From: JAHDVS01 sp964370985
GTDB lineage: Bacteria; Actinomycetota; Thermoleophilia; Gaiellales; Gaiellaceae
Reading direction: 5' to 3'
Length of the DNA stretch: 64,000 nucleotides
Assembly (NCBI GenBank): GCA_964370985.1
Contig: CAYJLE010000007.1
Span: forward strand, 33,413-97,412
The translations under genes were made by a program, and so were the position numbers. Within the stretch, counting starts at the first letter, position 1; every line of letters starts with the position of its first letter. The notes beneath the pieces were generated by a model. The model was not told the origin of the DNA. It saw only the letters and a list, made by a program, of their open reading frames with translations, and did no database searches. Shown here one piece after another: positions 57,304 to 64,000 of the stretch.

Positions 57304-57831
57304 GTGCGCGCTTCCGTGGCGATCGTACTTCTCGCCGCCGTGCTAGCTGGCTGCGGAGCGAGCGGCAGCGAGCAGCGTGACGGAGCCATGTCGACCGAAC
57401 GGGACTCCGCTGCCGCTGCTGCACGCATCGACAAATGCGTCGAGCGTCTTCTCAGTCGTTCTATGACGAGCGGCGGGAGCGAGCAACAGGTGCGCCGCTA
57501 CGCCAGAGACACCTACTGCGCGCCGTTCGAGCAGAACGGCTGGGTCTACGAGGACGGGGCGCTGAGCATCGCGACTCAGAACTGGCTGGACAACGGAGGG
57601 GCATGTGCAACCCAGGGCGCAGTGACAGGCGAAGCGCGCAGCGACGGAGAGCCGGCGCGAACGATCCCGTGCGAGCAGACGTACGGTGATACGACCACGC
57701 GAATCGTCGAGTGCGCGCTCCTCCATCACGTGAGGCGGACGGAGGTGATGGCCTACGTCGCGAAACTCCAGCGGGACAATGACGTGTACTGCGACGACGG
57801 AACGCCTCTCGAAGAGCTGGGTGTCCCGTGA
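57304..57831 (+). CDS. Putative lipoprotein of unknown function
   Basis: About 175 residues. Signal VRASVAIVLLAAVLAGC ends in a lipobox (LAGC), so the mature protein should be lipid-anchored outside the membrane. The mature part has at least six further Cys residues (in KCVER, TYCAPFEQNGW, GACATQ, IPCEQTYGD, VECALLHHVRR, YCDDG), likely disulfides. No known family recognised. Codon use is looser (more A/T third bases) than in neighbours, suggesting recent arrival. GTG 57304 is leaderless. Confidence 0.6.
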   Translation: MRASVAIVLLAAVLAGCGASGSEQRDGAMSTERDSAAAAARIDKCVERLLSRSMTSGGSEQQVRRYARDTYCAPFEQNGWVYEDGALSIATQNWLDNGGACATQGAVTGEARSDGEPARTIPCEQTYGDTTTRIVECALLHHVRRTEVMAYVAKLQRDNDVYCDDGTPLEELGVP

Positions 57832-57890
57832 GCGCGCCTTCTGATACGCCCATCTTGCTCGACTTGAGTAGGCCGTAGGGCCAGAACAGC

Positions 57891-57925
57891 CGCCTGCGCC
57901 AGTGTGCGGGAATGTCACCTGGCGC
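57891..57925. repeat. Stem-loop repeat with CGGGAATG core, copy C
   Basis: Perfect 7-bp arms GCGCCAG (57896-57902) and CTGGCGC (57919-57925) flank a 16-nt loop with the CGGGAATG core. It lies 35 nt from the core to the -10 box of the GNAT gene. Confidence 0.55.
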
Positions 57926-57949
57926 CGGGCCAGGAGCCGAGACAGGCTC

Positions 57950-57955
57950 TAACGT
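57950..57955 (+). promoter_or_regulatory. -10 box TAACGT, leaderless promoter
   Basis: 8 nt before ATG 57964. Confidence 0.45.
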
Positions 57956-57963
57956 GACGACCG

Positions 57964-58503
57964 ATGATCGAGATCATCGAACCGTACTTAACCGACGGAG
58001 CCGTGAAGCTCCGGCGATGGAGGCTGGAGGATCTCTCGCTAGTCGAGAAAGCGTCTTCCGATCCTGACCTCCTCACAGGGACAACGCTTCCGGCTCGGTA
58101 CTCCTCGGCACAAGGGCGCGCATTCATCGAGCGGCAGTGGGGACGAGCCTCCAGTCGAGAAGGCATGTCGCTCGCCATCGAGGCGGACGGCGCTGCGGTC
58201 GGATGTTCCACCGTGATGCTGCGCCGCCAACGAGTCGGCGACCTCGGCTTCTGGCTCATCCGTGAGGCGCGCGGCCGTCGAATCGGGGCCACCGCCGTTG
58301 GGCTTCTCACACCCTGGGCGTTGGAGCACCTGGAGATCGACGCGCTGGACGCCTTCGTGGACGAAGGGAACGCTCCATCGCGGCGGCTGCTGGAGCGGGC
58401 AGGCTACAGACTTCTTGGACTGGAACGGCACACCGTCAACCGGCTCGACGCGGAGCTTCTCGTCTACCGTCGAACGCGACTCGAACACGACTCGGGCGAG
58501 TAG
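57964..58503 (+). CDS. GNAT family N-acetyltransferase (RimJ/RimL-like)
   Basis: About 179 residues. It has VKLRRWRLEDLSLVEKAS at the start, then LGFWLIREARGRRIGATAVGLL (the acetyl-CoA binding R-x-x-R/G-x-G/A segment), and AFVDEGNAPSRRLLERAGYRLLG near the end, the standard GNAT finish. It acetylates an amine on a protein N-terminus or small molecule. Codon use is less GC-biased than in the core genes. It sits between stem-loop copy C and the 160-bp terminal-inverted-repeat element. Confidence 0.85.
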   Translation: MIEIIEPYLTDGAVKLRRWRLEDLSLVEKASSDPDLLTGTTLPARYSSAQGRAFIERQWGRASSREGMSLAIEADGAAVGCSTVMLRRQRVGDLGFWLIREARGRRIGATAVGLLTPWALEHLEIDALDAFVDEGNAPSRRLLERAGYRLLGLERHTVNRLDAELLVYRRTRLEHDSGE

Positions 58504-58506
58504 GAG

Positions 58507-58666
58507 ACAGGGGTCAGGTCCTAGATGTCGCATCGAGCCCACTCCCATGGCTACCCGGTAAGGCAGATCGCCCGCCGCCTCGACATCTGCGTTTCCACCC
58601 TTCGTCGCCGCCTCCACTGACAGCGCAGCGGACCTGCGGCCGCAACAAAGGGGACCTGACCCCTGT
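58507..58666. mobile_element. 160-bp MITE-like element with perfect 15-bp terminal inverted repeats
   Basis: ACAGGGGTCAGGTCC (58507-58521) and GGACCTGACCCCTGT (58652-58666) are exact complements. Inside, 58525-58620 on the plus strand encodes 31 residues with YPVRQIARRLDICVSTLRRR, a helix-turn-helix resembling the C-terminal tail of REP-associated (RAYT/Y1) transposases. It therefore looks like an internal-deletion derivative of such an element that keeps both ends and the last codons of the transposase. Confidence 0.65.
58525..58620 (+). pseudogene. Residual transposase tail (helix-turn-helix), 31 codons
   Basis: ATG to TGA in one frame inside the 160-bp element. YPVRQIARRLDICVSTLRRRL fits a helix-turn-helix of the kind found at the end of RAYT-type transposases; the catalytic part with the HUH and Tyr is absent. 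It might still be expressed, but no function is likely. Confidence 0.4.
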
Positions 58667-58684
58667 TGGGCCGCCGCTCCCAGG

Positions 58685-59563
58685 TTAGATCAGCACCCGC
58701 AGCGCGCCGCGCTCGGCCTCGAGCACGACCTCGGCGACATCACCGACGTCCTCCCCGTCGAGCTCGAGCGGCAACGGCCGGTCGCAGGCGATCTCGACCC
58801 GGTCGGCGTCGTGCAGGTAGCGAATCGCGGGGGAGTCCGCCTGGCGCGGGCGGGCGAGCAGCCGCCACGCGAGCGCCGCGAGGCCGGCCGGCCCGAGGCG
58901 TACGGGAGCGACGAGGTCGAGGCCGAGCTCGAAGCGGGCGAGCGGCGTCGCGCGCACCGGCAGGCGCCCCGCGTAGGTGTACGGGTCGCAGTTCGTCGCA
59001 ACCGCGAAGGCGGCGCGGCCGAGGCCGGCGATCTCGAGCTCCGGCTCGAGCCGAAAGCGCCGTGCCGCGAGGAGCCGGACGAGCTCCGCGACGAACGCGA
59101 GGTCGCCGGGCCGGACGCCCTCTCTCCGACCCCGCCGATCGACGGCGCGCACGATGGCCGCGTCGAGGCCGATCCCGGCCGCGAACGCGAAGCGGCGGCC
59201 GTTCGCCCGGCCGAGCGAGATCGGCCGCTCGCTCGCCGCCCGCGCCAGCCGGCGGGCGCAGGCGACCGGGTCGCGCGGGAGCCCGAGCGCCCGGGGCAGG
59301 ACGCTCGTCGCCCCGCCGGGGACGAACCCGACCGGGACGCCGGCGGGCAGCCCGTTGACGACCTCGTTGTAGCCCCCGTCGCCGGAGAGGACGAACACGG
59401 CGGCGCAGTCCGCGCAGGTCGCCGCAAGCTCGGTCGCGTGGCCGGGACGTTCCGTCAGGACCGCCTCCACGGATCCCGCGGCCGCCAGCTCCGCGCGCAC
59501 CCGCTCGATCAGCTCCGGGGTGACCGCGCTCGCCTTCGGATTGACGATCAGGACGCGCCGCAC
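58685..59563 (-). CDS. Diacylglycerol kinase/sphingosine kinase-family lipid kinase
   Basis: About 292 residues. It begins RRVLIVNPKAS, then the catalytic loop FVLSGDGGYNEVVNGLPAGVPVGFVPGGATSVLPRALGLP, where the usual GGDGTxNE is SGDGGYNE. Later come LGRANGRRFAFAAGIGLDAAIV and a C-terminal lobe (PLPLELDGEDV). It phosphorylates a lipid such as diacylglycerol using ATP. GTG 59563 is the start that places VLIVNPKAS at the N-terminus. Confidence 0.87.
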   Translation of the reverse strand: MRRVLIVNPKASAVTPELIERVRAELAAAGSVEAVLTERPGHATELAATCADCAAVFVLSGDGGYNEVVNGLPAGVPVGFVPGGATSVLPRALGLPRDPVACARRLARAASERPISLGRANGRRFAFAAGIGLDAAIVRAVDRRGRREGVRPGDLAFVAELVRLLAARRFRLEPELEIAGLGRAAFAVATNCDPYTYAGRLPVRATPLARFELGLDLVAPVRLGPAGLAALAWRLLARPRQADSPAIRYLHDADRVEIACDRPLPLELDGEDVGDVAEVVLEAERGALRVLI

Positions 59564-59607
59564 GCGCGGAGCATGCCACGCGCGTGCGGCTGCCTGGCGC
59601 TCCCCTG

Positions 59608-60909
59608 TCAGCCCGTACGTGCCGAGGCGTCGACGAGTGACGCCTCGAGGATCTCGAGCCCGCGGTCGAGGTCGTCGTCGGAGACGACGAGCGGCACGAG
59701 GATGCGAACGACGTTCGAGTAGATGCCGCACGCGAGCAGCAGGAGGCCCCGCTCGAGGGCGGCCGCGGTGGTGGCCGACGCGAGCGCTGCGGCTGGCGCC
59801 TTCGTGTCGCGATCCTCGACCAGCTCGAGCGCCAGCATCGGGCCGAGGCCCCGCACCTCGCCGACGGCCGGGACGCGGGCTGCGATCTCCTCGAGCCGCC
59901 CCCGGATGCGCTCGCCCAGCGCCGTCGCGTGCGCCTGGAAGGCCGGCTCGGTGACCGCATCGAAGACGGCGAGCGCGGCGACGCACGAGAGCGGGTTGCC
60001 GCCGAACGTGCCCCCGAGCCCTCCCGGGTGGGCCGCGTCCATGACCTCGGCGCGGCCGGTGACGCCCGCGAGCGGCAGCCCGCCACCGAGCGACTTCCCG
60101 GTGGTGATCAGATCCGGCTCGACGCCGTAGTGCTCGATCGCCCACAACGGGCCCGTCCGGCACATCCCCGCCTGGACCTCGTCGTCCACGTAGAGGATGC
60201 CGTGACAGTCGCAGAGCTCGCGCAGACGCGGCGGGAAATCGGGCGGCATCGGGATGAAGCCCCCCTCGCCCTGCACGGGCTCGAGGACGACGCAAGCGAC
60301 GCTCTCCGGGTCGACGTCGCTCTTGAACAGCCGCTCGAGGCCCGCGATCGCGTCGGCGGACGACACACCCCGGTAGGGGTACGGGGCCGGCGTGCGGTAG
60401 ACCTCCGGCGCGAACGGCCCGAAGCCCTTCTTGTAGACGAGCTTCGAGGTCATCGTCATCGCGAGGAGCGTCCGCCCGTGGAACGCGTTCTGGAACACGA
60501 CCACCGCGGGTCGCCCCGTGGCCGCGCGCGAGATCTTGACGGCGTTCTCGAGTGCCTCCGCGCCCGAGTTGGCGAGAAACGACTTCTGCTCGGGGCCGCG
60601 ACAGGGCGACAGCTCGGCCAGCCGTCGGCAGACCTCGACGTAGGGCTCGTACATGCCGACGACGAAGCACTGGTGGAGGTAGCGGTCGAGCTGCTCGCGA
60701 ACTGCCTCGACGACCGCCGGGAGGTTGTGGCCGGTGTTCTGGCAGCCGATGCCGCCGGCGAAGTCGAGGAAGCGCCGGCCATCGACGTCCTCGATCCAGG
60801 CGCCTTCGGCGCGGGCCACGGCGACCGGGCCGGTGGCGACGCCGCGGGCAACCCAGCGCTCCTTCGCCTCGACGGCCGCCTCGGTGCGGGTGCGTTCCTG
60901 AAGGGACAT
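59608..60909 (-). CDS. Class III aminotransferase (4-aminobutyrate transaminase-like)
   Basis: About 433 residues. GIGCQNTGHNLPAVVEAV, LANSGAEALENAVKISR, NAFHGRTLLAMTMTSK, EPVQGEGGFIPMP, LYVDDEVQAGMCRTG and the PLP lysine in ITTGKSLGGGLPLAGVTG are all present, as in GabT and ornithine-type class III enzymes. In the aligned order the VDDEVQAG motif fits GABA/5-aminovalerate transaminases. ATG 60909 lies 7 nt after TAGACT (60917-60922). No catabolic partner gene is adjacent. Confidence 0.9.
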   Translation of the reverse strand: MSLQERTRTEAAVEAKERWVARGVATGPVAVARAEGAWIEDVDGRRFLDFAGGIGCQNTGHNLPAVVEAVREQLDRYLHQCFVVGMYEPYVEVCRRLAELSPCRGPEQKSFLANSGAEALENAVKISRAATGRPAVVVFQNAFHGRTLLAMTMTSKLVYKKGFGPFAPEVYRTPAPYPYRGVSSADAIAGLERLFKSDVDPESVACVVLEPVQGEGGFIPMPPDFPPRLRELCDCHGILYVDDEVQAGMCRTGPLWAIEHYGVEPDLITTGKSLGGGLPLAGVTGRAEVMDAAHPGGLGGTFGGNPLSCVAALAVFDAVTEPAFQAHATALGERIRGRLEEIAARVPAVGEVRGLGPMLALELVEDRDTKAPAAALASATTAAALERGLLLLACGIYSNVVRILVPLVVSDDDLDRGLEILEASLVDASARTG

Positions 60910-60916
60910 GCGGTCG

Positions 60917-60922
60917 AGTCTA
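60917..60922 (-). promoter_or_regulatory. -10 box TAGACT, leaderless promoter
   Basis: 7 nt before ATG 60909; the sixth TAGACT/TAG-type box of this spacing in the window. Confidence 0.55.
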
Positions 60923-60994
60923 GACACGGCCGGGCTCGGCCACCATGGCCGGGGCGGCTGGACGGGACCGCCGCCTTTGGCCACCGCGGCAGCC

Positions 60995-62026
<1,032 letters not shown>

Positions 62027-62789
62027 GACGGGAGCAGCTTGACGGCAAGCAGGACGGCGAGGCTGACGAGCACGAGCAGGGCGCCGACGGCGAGCGCGAC
62101 GTCGGGGTCGCGGTCGAGCTGCGCATAGATCATCAGCGGCAGGGTCTGGGTGCGCCCCTGAAGCGAGCCCGCGAACATGATCGTGGCGCCGAACTCCCCG
62201 AGCCCCCGCGCGAATGCGAGCGTGGCGCCGGCGCCGAGCCCGGGCGCCGCGAGCGGCAACGCGACGCGCCGGAACGTCCGGGCGGGGGAGGCCCCGAGCG
62301 TGCGCGAGGCATCGAGGAGGCTCGTGTCGACCGATTCGAAGGCCGCGATCGCGGCCCGCAGGTAGAACGGGCTCGCGACGAGCACGACGGCGAGGACAAC
62401 CGCCGCCTGCGTGAACGGGATGGACACGCCGAGGGCATCGAGCGTCCCGCCGAGCAGTCCGCGGCGCCCGAATGCCGCGAGCAGCGCGATCCCGGCCACC
62501 GCGGGGGGCAGCACGAGCGGGAGCTCGATCAGGGTCAGCGCCACGGCCCGGCCGCGGAAGCGGCGGGTCGCGAGCAGGTAGGCCGCGGGCGTCCCGACGA
62601 CGAGCACGAGCCCGCTCGCGATCAGGCTCGTCTTCAGGCTGACGAGCAGCGCGTCGACGGCGGCCGGGTTGCCGAGCTGGGCGAGCAACTCGACCGGCGA
62701 GACCCGCAGGAACACGGCCGCGAGCGGCAGCGCGAGGAACGTGAGCGCGAGCGCGCACGCGGCCACGAGCACGGCGTCGAAGCGCCTGC

Positions 62790-63512
62790 TCACGGCAGCC
62801 CGAACCCCGCGGTCTCGAGCGCGGCGCGCCCTTCCGGCCCGAGCAGCCGTTCGACGAACGCCTCGGCCGCGTCCCGGCTGTCGCTGTCGGAGACGACCGC
62901 GACGGCGTACTGGATCGCGGGCTGGGCCGCGGGCGGCAGCTCGAGCGCCCGCACGGCCTCCCCCGCCGGCGCCACGTCGGTGACGTAGACGATGCCGGCG
63001 TCCGCCTCGCCGAGCGCGACCTTGGCGACGATCCCCCTGACGTCGTCCTCCTCGCTGACGACGTTGCCGAGCACCTCCGGCGCGCCGAGCGCCACGAGCG
63101 CCGCCCGGGCGTAGTCGCCGACCGGGACGCCCTGCGCCCCGATCACGAGCTTGACGCCCGGCCGGCCGAGGTCGGCCACGGACGCGAGCCCGGACCCGGC
63201 GGGGACGATCACGACGAGGCGATTCGTGGCGAACACGCGCGGCTCCTCGACGAGCCCTTCCTCGCGGAGCGCGCGCGCGTGCTCGACGCTCGCGGCGGCG
63301 AACACGTCGGCAGCCGCGCCCTCGCGGATCTGGGTGGCGAGGCTCGCGGAGCCCCCGAGCTGGTAGGTGGCGTCCGGCTCGAGCGCCGGAAGCGCCTCCG
63401 CGAGCGACGCCGCGGCGAAGACCGTGAGCCCGCCGTCGCCGTCGCCGTCGGCTTCGCCGCAGCCCGCGGCCAGCGCCGCCAGGGCGCCGAGGAGCGCGCC
63501 GAGCCTCCTCAC
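62790..63512 (-). CDS. modA: Molybdate-binding lipoprotein
   Basis: About 240 residues. A signal peptide with lipobox (LAALAAGCGEA, Cys 18) is followed by VFAAASLAEALPAL, the ModA start where Ser binds the oxyanion. GGSASLATQIREGAAADVFAAASVEHA and DAGIVYVTDVA complete the binding pocket. It captures molybdate or tungstate outside the membrane. GTG 63512 shares GTGA with the regulator gene stop. Confidence 0.92.
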   Translation of the reverse strand: MRRLGALLGALAALAAGCGEADGDGDGGLTVFAAASLAEALPALEPDATYQLGGSASLATQIREGAAADVFAAASVEHARALREEGLVEEPRVFATNRLVVIVPAGSGLASVADLGRPGVKLVIGAQGVPVGDYARAALVALGAPEVLGNVVSEEDDVRGIVAKVALGEADAGIVYVTDVAPAGEAVRALELPPAAQPAIQYAVAVVSDSDSRDAAEAFVERLLGPEGRAALETAGFGLP

Positions 63513-63895
63513 GGCGCCACTGCCTCGACCATCACGGACGTCGCCTTGACGACGCCGGCGGCTCGTGCTCCGGGCCTCAGCCCGAGCTCGGCGGCGGCGT
63601 CGCTCGTGATCACGGCGACGACCCGGGCCGGACCGTCCACGTCGATCTCGATCTGGGCGAGCAGGCCCTCGACCCTCACGCTCGCGACCACGCCCTCGAA
63701 GCGGTTGCGGGCGCTCAGGTGCTCGGCGGCGGCGGCGCCGCGCAGCCGCTCGACCTCGGAGGCCGGGACGAGCCGGCGGTTCGCGCCGTCCCGCGCTGTC
63801 TCGATCCGGCCCGCCCGGTCCCAGCGGCGCAGCGTGTCGAGGGAGATCCCGAGCGCGCGCGCGGCCTCGGAGGCGCTGAGCATCTGCCTAGGCAA
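63509..63895 (-). CDS. Molybdate-responsive regulator (MerR/excisionase-type HTH plus TOBE domain)
   Basis: About 128 residues. Residues 6-50 are a MerR/BldC-like helix-turn-helix (MLSASEAARALGISLDTLRRWDRAGRI). Residues 62-126 form one Mop/TOBE domain (NRFEGVVASVRVEGLLAQIEIDV ... LRPGARAAGVVKATSVMV) that binds molybdate. It acts in place of ModE in this operon. Start could be TTG 63895 or ATG 63880; ATG is the usual family start, while TTG fits a leaderless spacing of 10 nt after TATTCT. It is the first gene of the mod operon and probably represses it when molybdate is bound. Confidence 0.85.
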   Translation of the reverse strand: MPRQMLSASEAARALGISLDTLRRWDRAGRIETARDGANRRLVPASEVERLRGAAAAEHLSARNRFEGVVASVRVEGLLAQIEIDVDGPARVVAVITSDAAAELGLRPGARAAGVVKATSVMVEAVAP

Positions 63896-63903
63896 TACCT
63901 AGG
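63887..63903. promoter_or_regulatory. Paired CCTAGG operator of the mod operon
   Basis: CCTAGG (63887-63892) and CCTAGG (63898-63903) are 11 bp centre to centre, one helical turn, and the whole is an inverted repeat with a 5-bp spacer. It overlaps the start and -10 region of the regulator gene, so it suits autorepression. Confidence 0.6.
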
Positions 63904-63991
63904 TAGAATAGCGGACGGCGCGAGTGCAGCCTCTCATCACATTCAACCGGAAACCGCTGGCCGGGATCCGTCGCGACGACCCGGGTTGGGC

Positions 63992-64000
63992 GTAGGGGCC
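63992..64000. repeat. Palindromic repeat GTAGGGGC family, copy 3, cut by window end
   Basis: GTAGGGGCC at the right edge equals the complement of 20691-20699. Only one arm is visible. Confidence 0.4.

Noticed and set aside
55895..57963. Integron cassette array (stem-loops between small single genes)
   Set aside because: No GTTRRRY/RYYYAAC core sites and no integrase gene are seen, and gene orientations differ.

Overview
The window is a very GC-rich, densely packed bacterial chromosome segment with no phage, rRNA or tRNA genes that I could find. Several traits point to a deep-branching actinomycete-type lineage, perhaps Thermoleophilia/Gaiellales; this is inference. They are a futalosine-type menaquinone gene set (mqnA, mqnC, mqnE) beside a menaquinol:cytochrome c oxidoreductase, a UvrD2-like helicase with a C-terminal HRDC-type domain, frequent GTG/TTG starts, and more than twenty genes whose start codon lies only 6-11 nt after a TANNNT -10 box (leaderless mRNAs). 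A run of 10 Ns at 57159-57168, flanked by poly-G/poly-C foldback sequence, shows that this is a draft scaffold.

Region 1 (1-15.2 kb) is a surface-polysaccharide locus. It holds a nucleotide-sugar epimerase, GT2 and GT4 glycosyltransferases, a Wzx-type flippase, an O-antigen ligase/polymerase-type protein, a PIG-L deacetylase, an ATP-grasp enzyme, a PGRP-type amidase, a beta-propeller protein and four sulfotransferases. Region 2 (15.2-21.9 kb) is one minus-strand operon: flavoprotein, class I fumarase-like alpha and beta subunits, ComA-like phosphosulfolactate synthase, APS reductase (cysH), APS kinase (cysC), ATP sulfurylase (sat) and probably a TauE/SafE exporter. Sat and CysC make PAPS, the donor that the neighbouring sulfotransferases need. 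CysH makes sulfite, the substrate of ComA. I suggest a sulfated glycan system plus a possible sulfonate pathway.

Region 3 (21.9-35.7 kb) has an MFS transporter, an acidic protein, a LysR regulator, a DsbA-like thioredoxin, more glycan genes (sugar transferase, DUF354, PglF-like dehydratase, DegT aminotransferase), UvrD2, DedA, a phosphodiester glycosidase and a small CBS operon. Region 4 (35.7-45.6 kb) runs from the Rieske/cytochrome b/cytochrome c complex straight into menaquinone synthesis genes (ubiX, menG, polyprenyl synthase, mqnE, mqnA, mqnC), with a degenerate hydrolase embedded and a ubiD homologue upstream. Region 5 (45.6-55.7 kb) has hemL, hemB, an ABC exporter, an M23-like protein, a YmdB-type phosphoesterase that appears to start at CTG, and GT-C type membrane proteins.

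Region 6 (55.7-58.7 kb) is the only loose, patchy stretch. It contains a frameshifted GNAT fragment, three related stem-loop repeats, small single genes, the assembly gap, and a 160-bp element with perfect 15-bp terminal inverted repeats. Region 7 (58.7-64 kb) holds a diacylglycerol-kinase-family protein, a class III aminotransferase and a molybdate operon (regulator, modA, modB, modC) with a paired CCTAGG operator.
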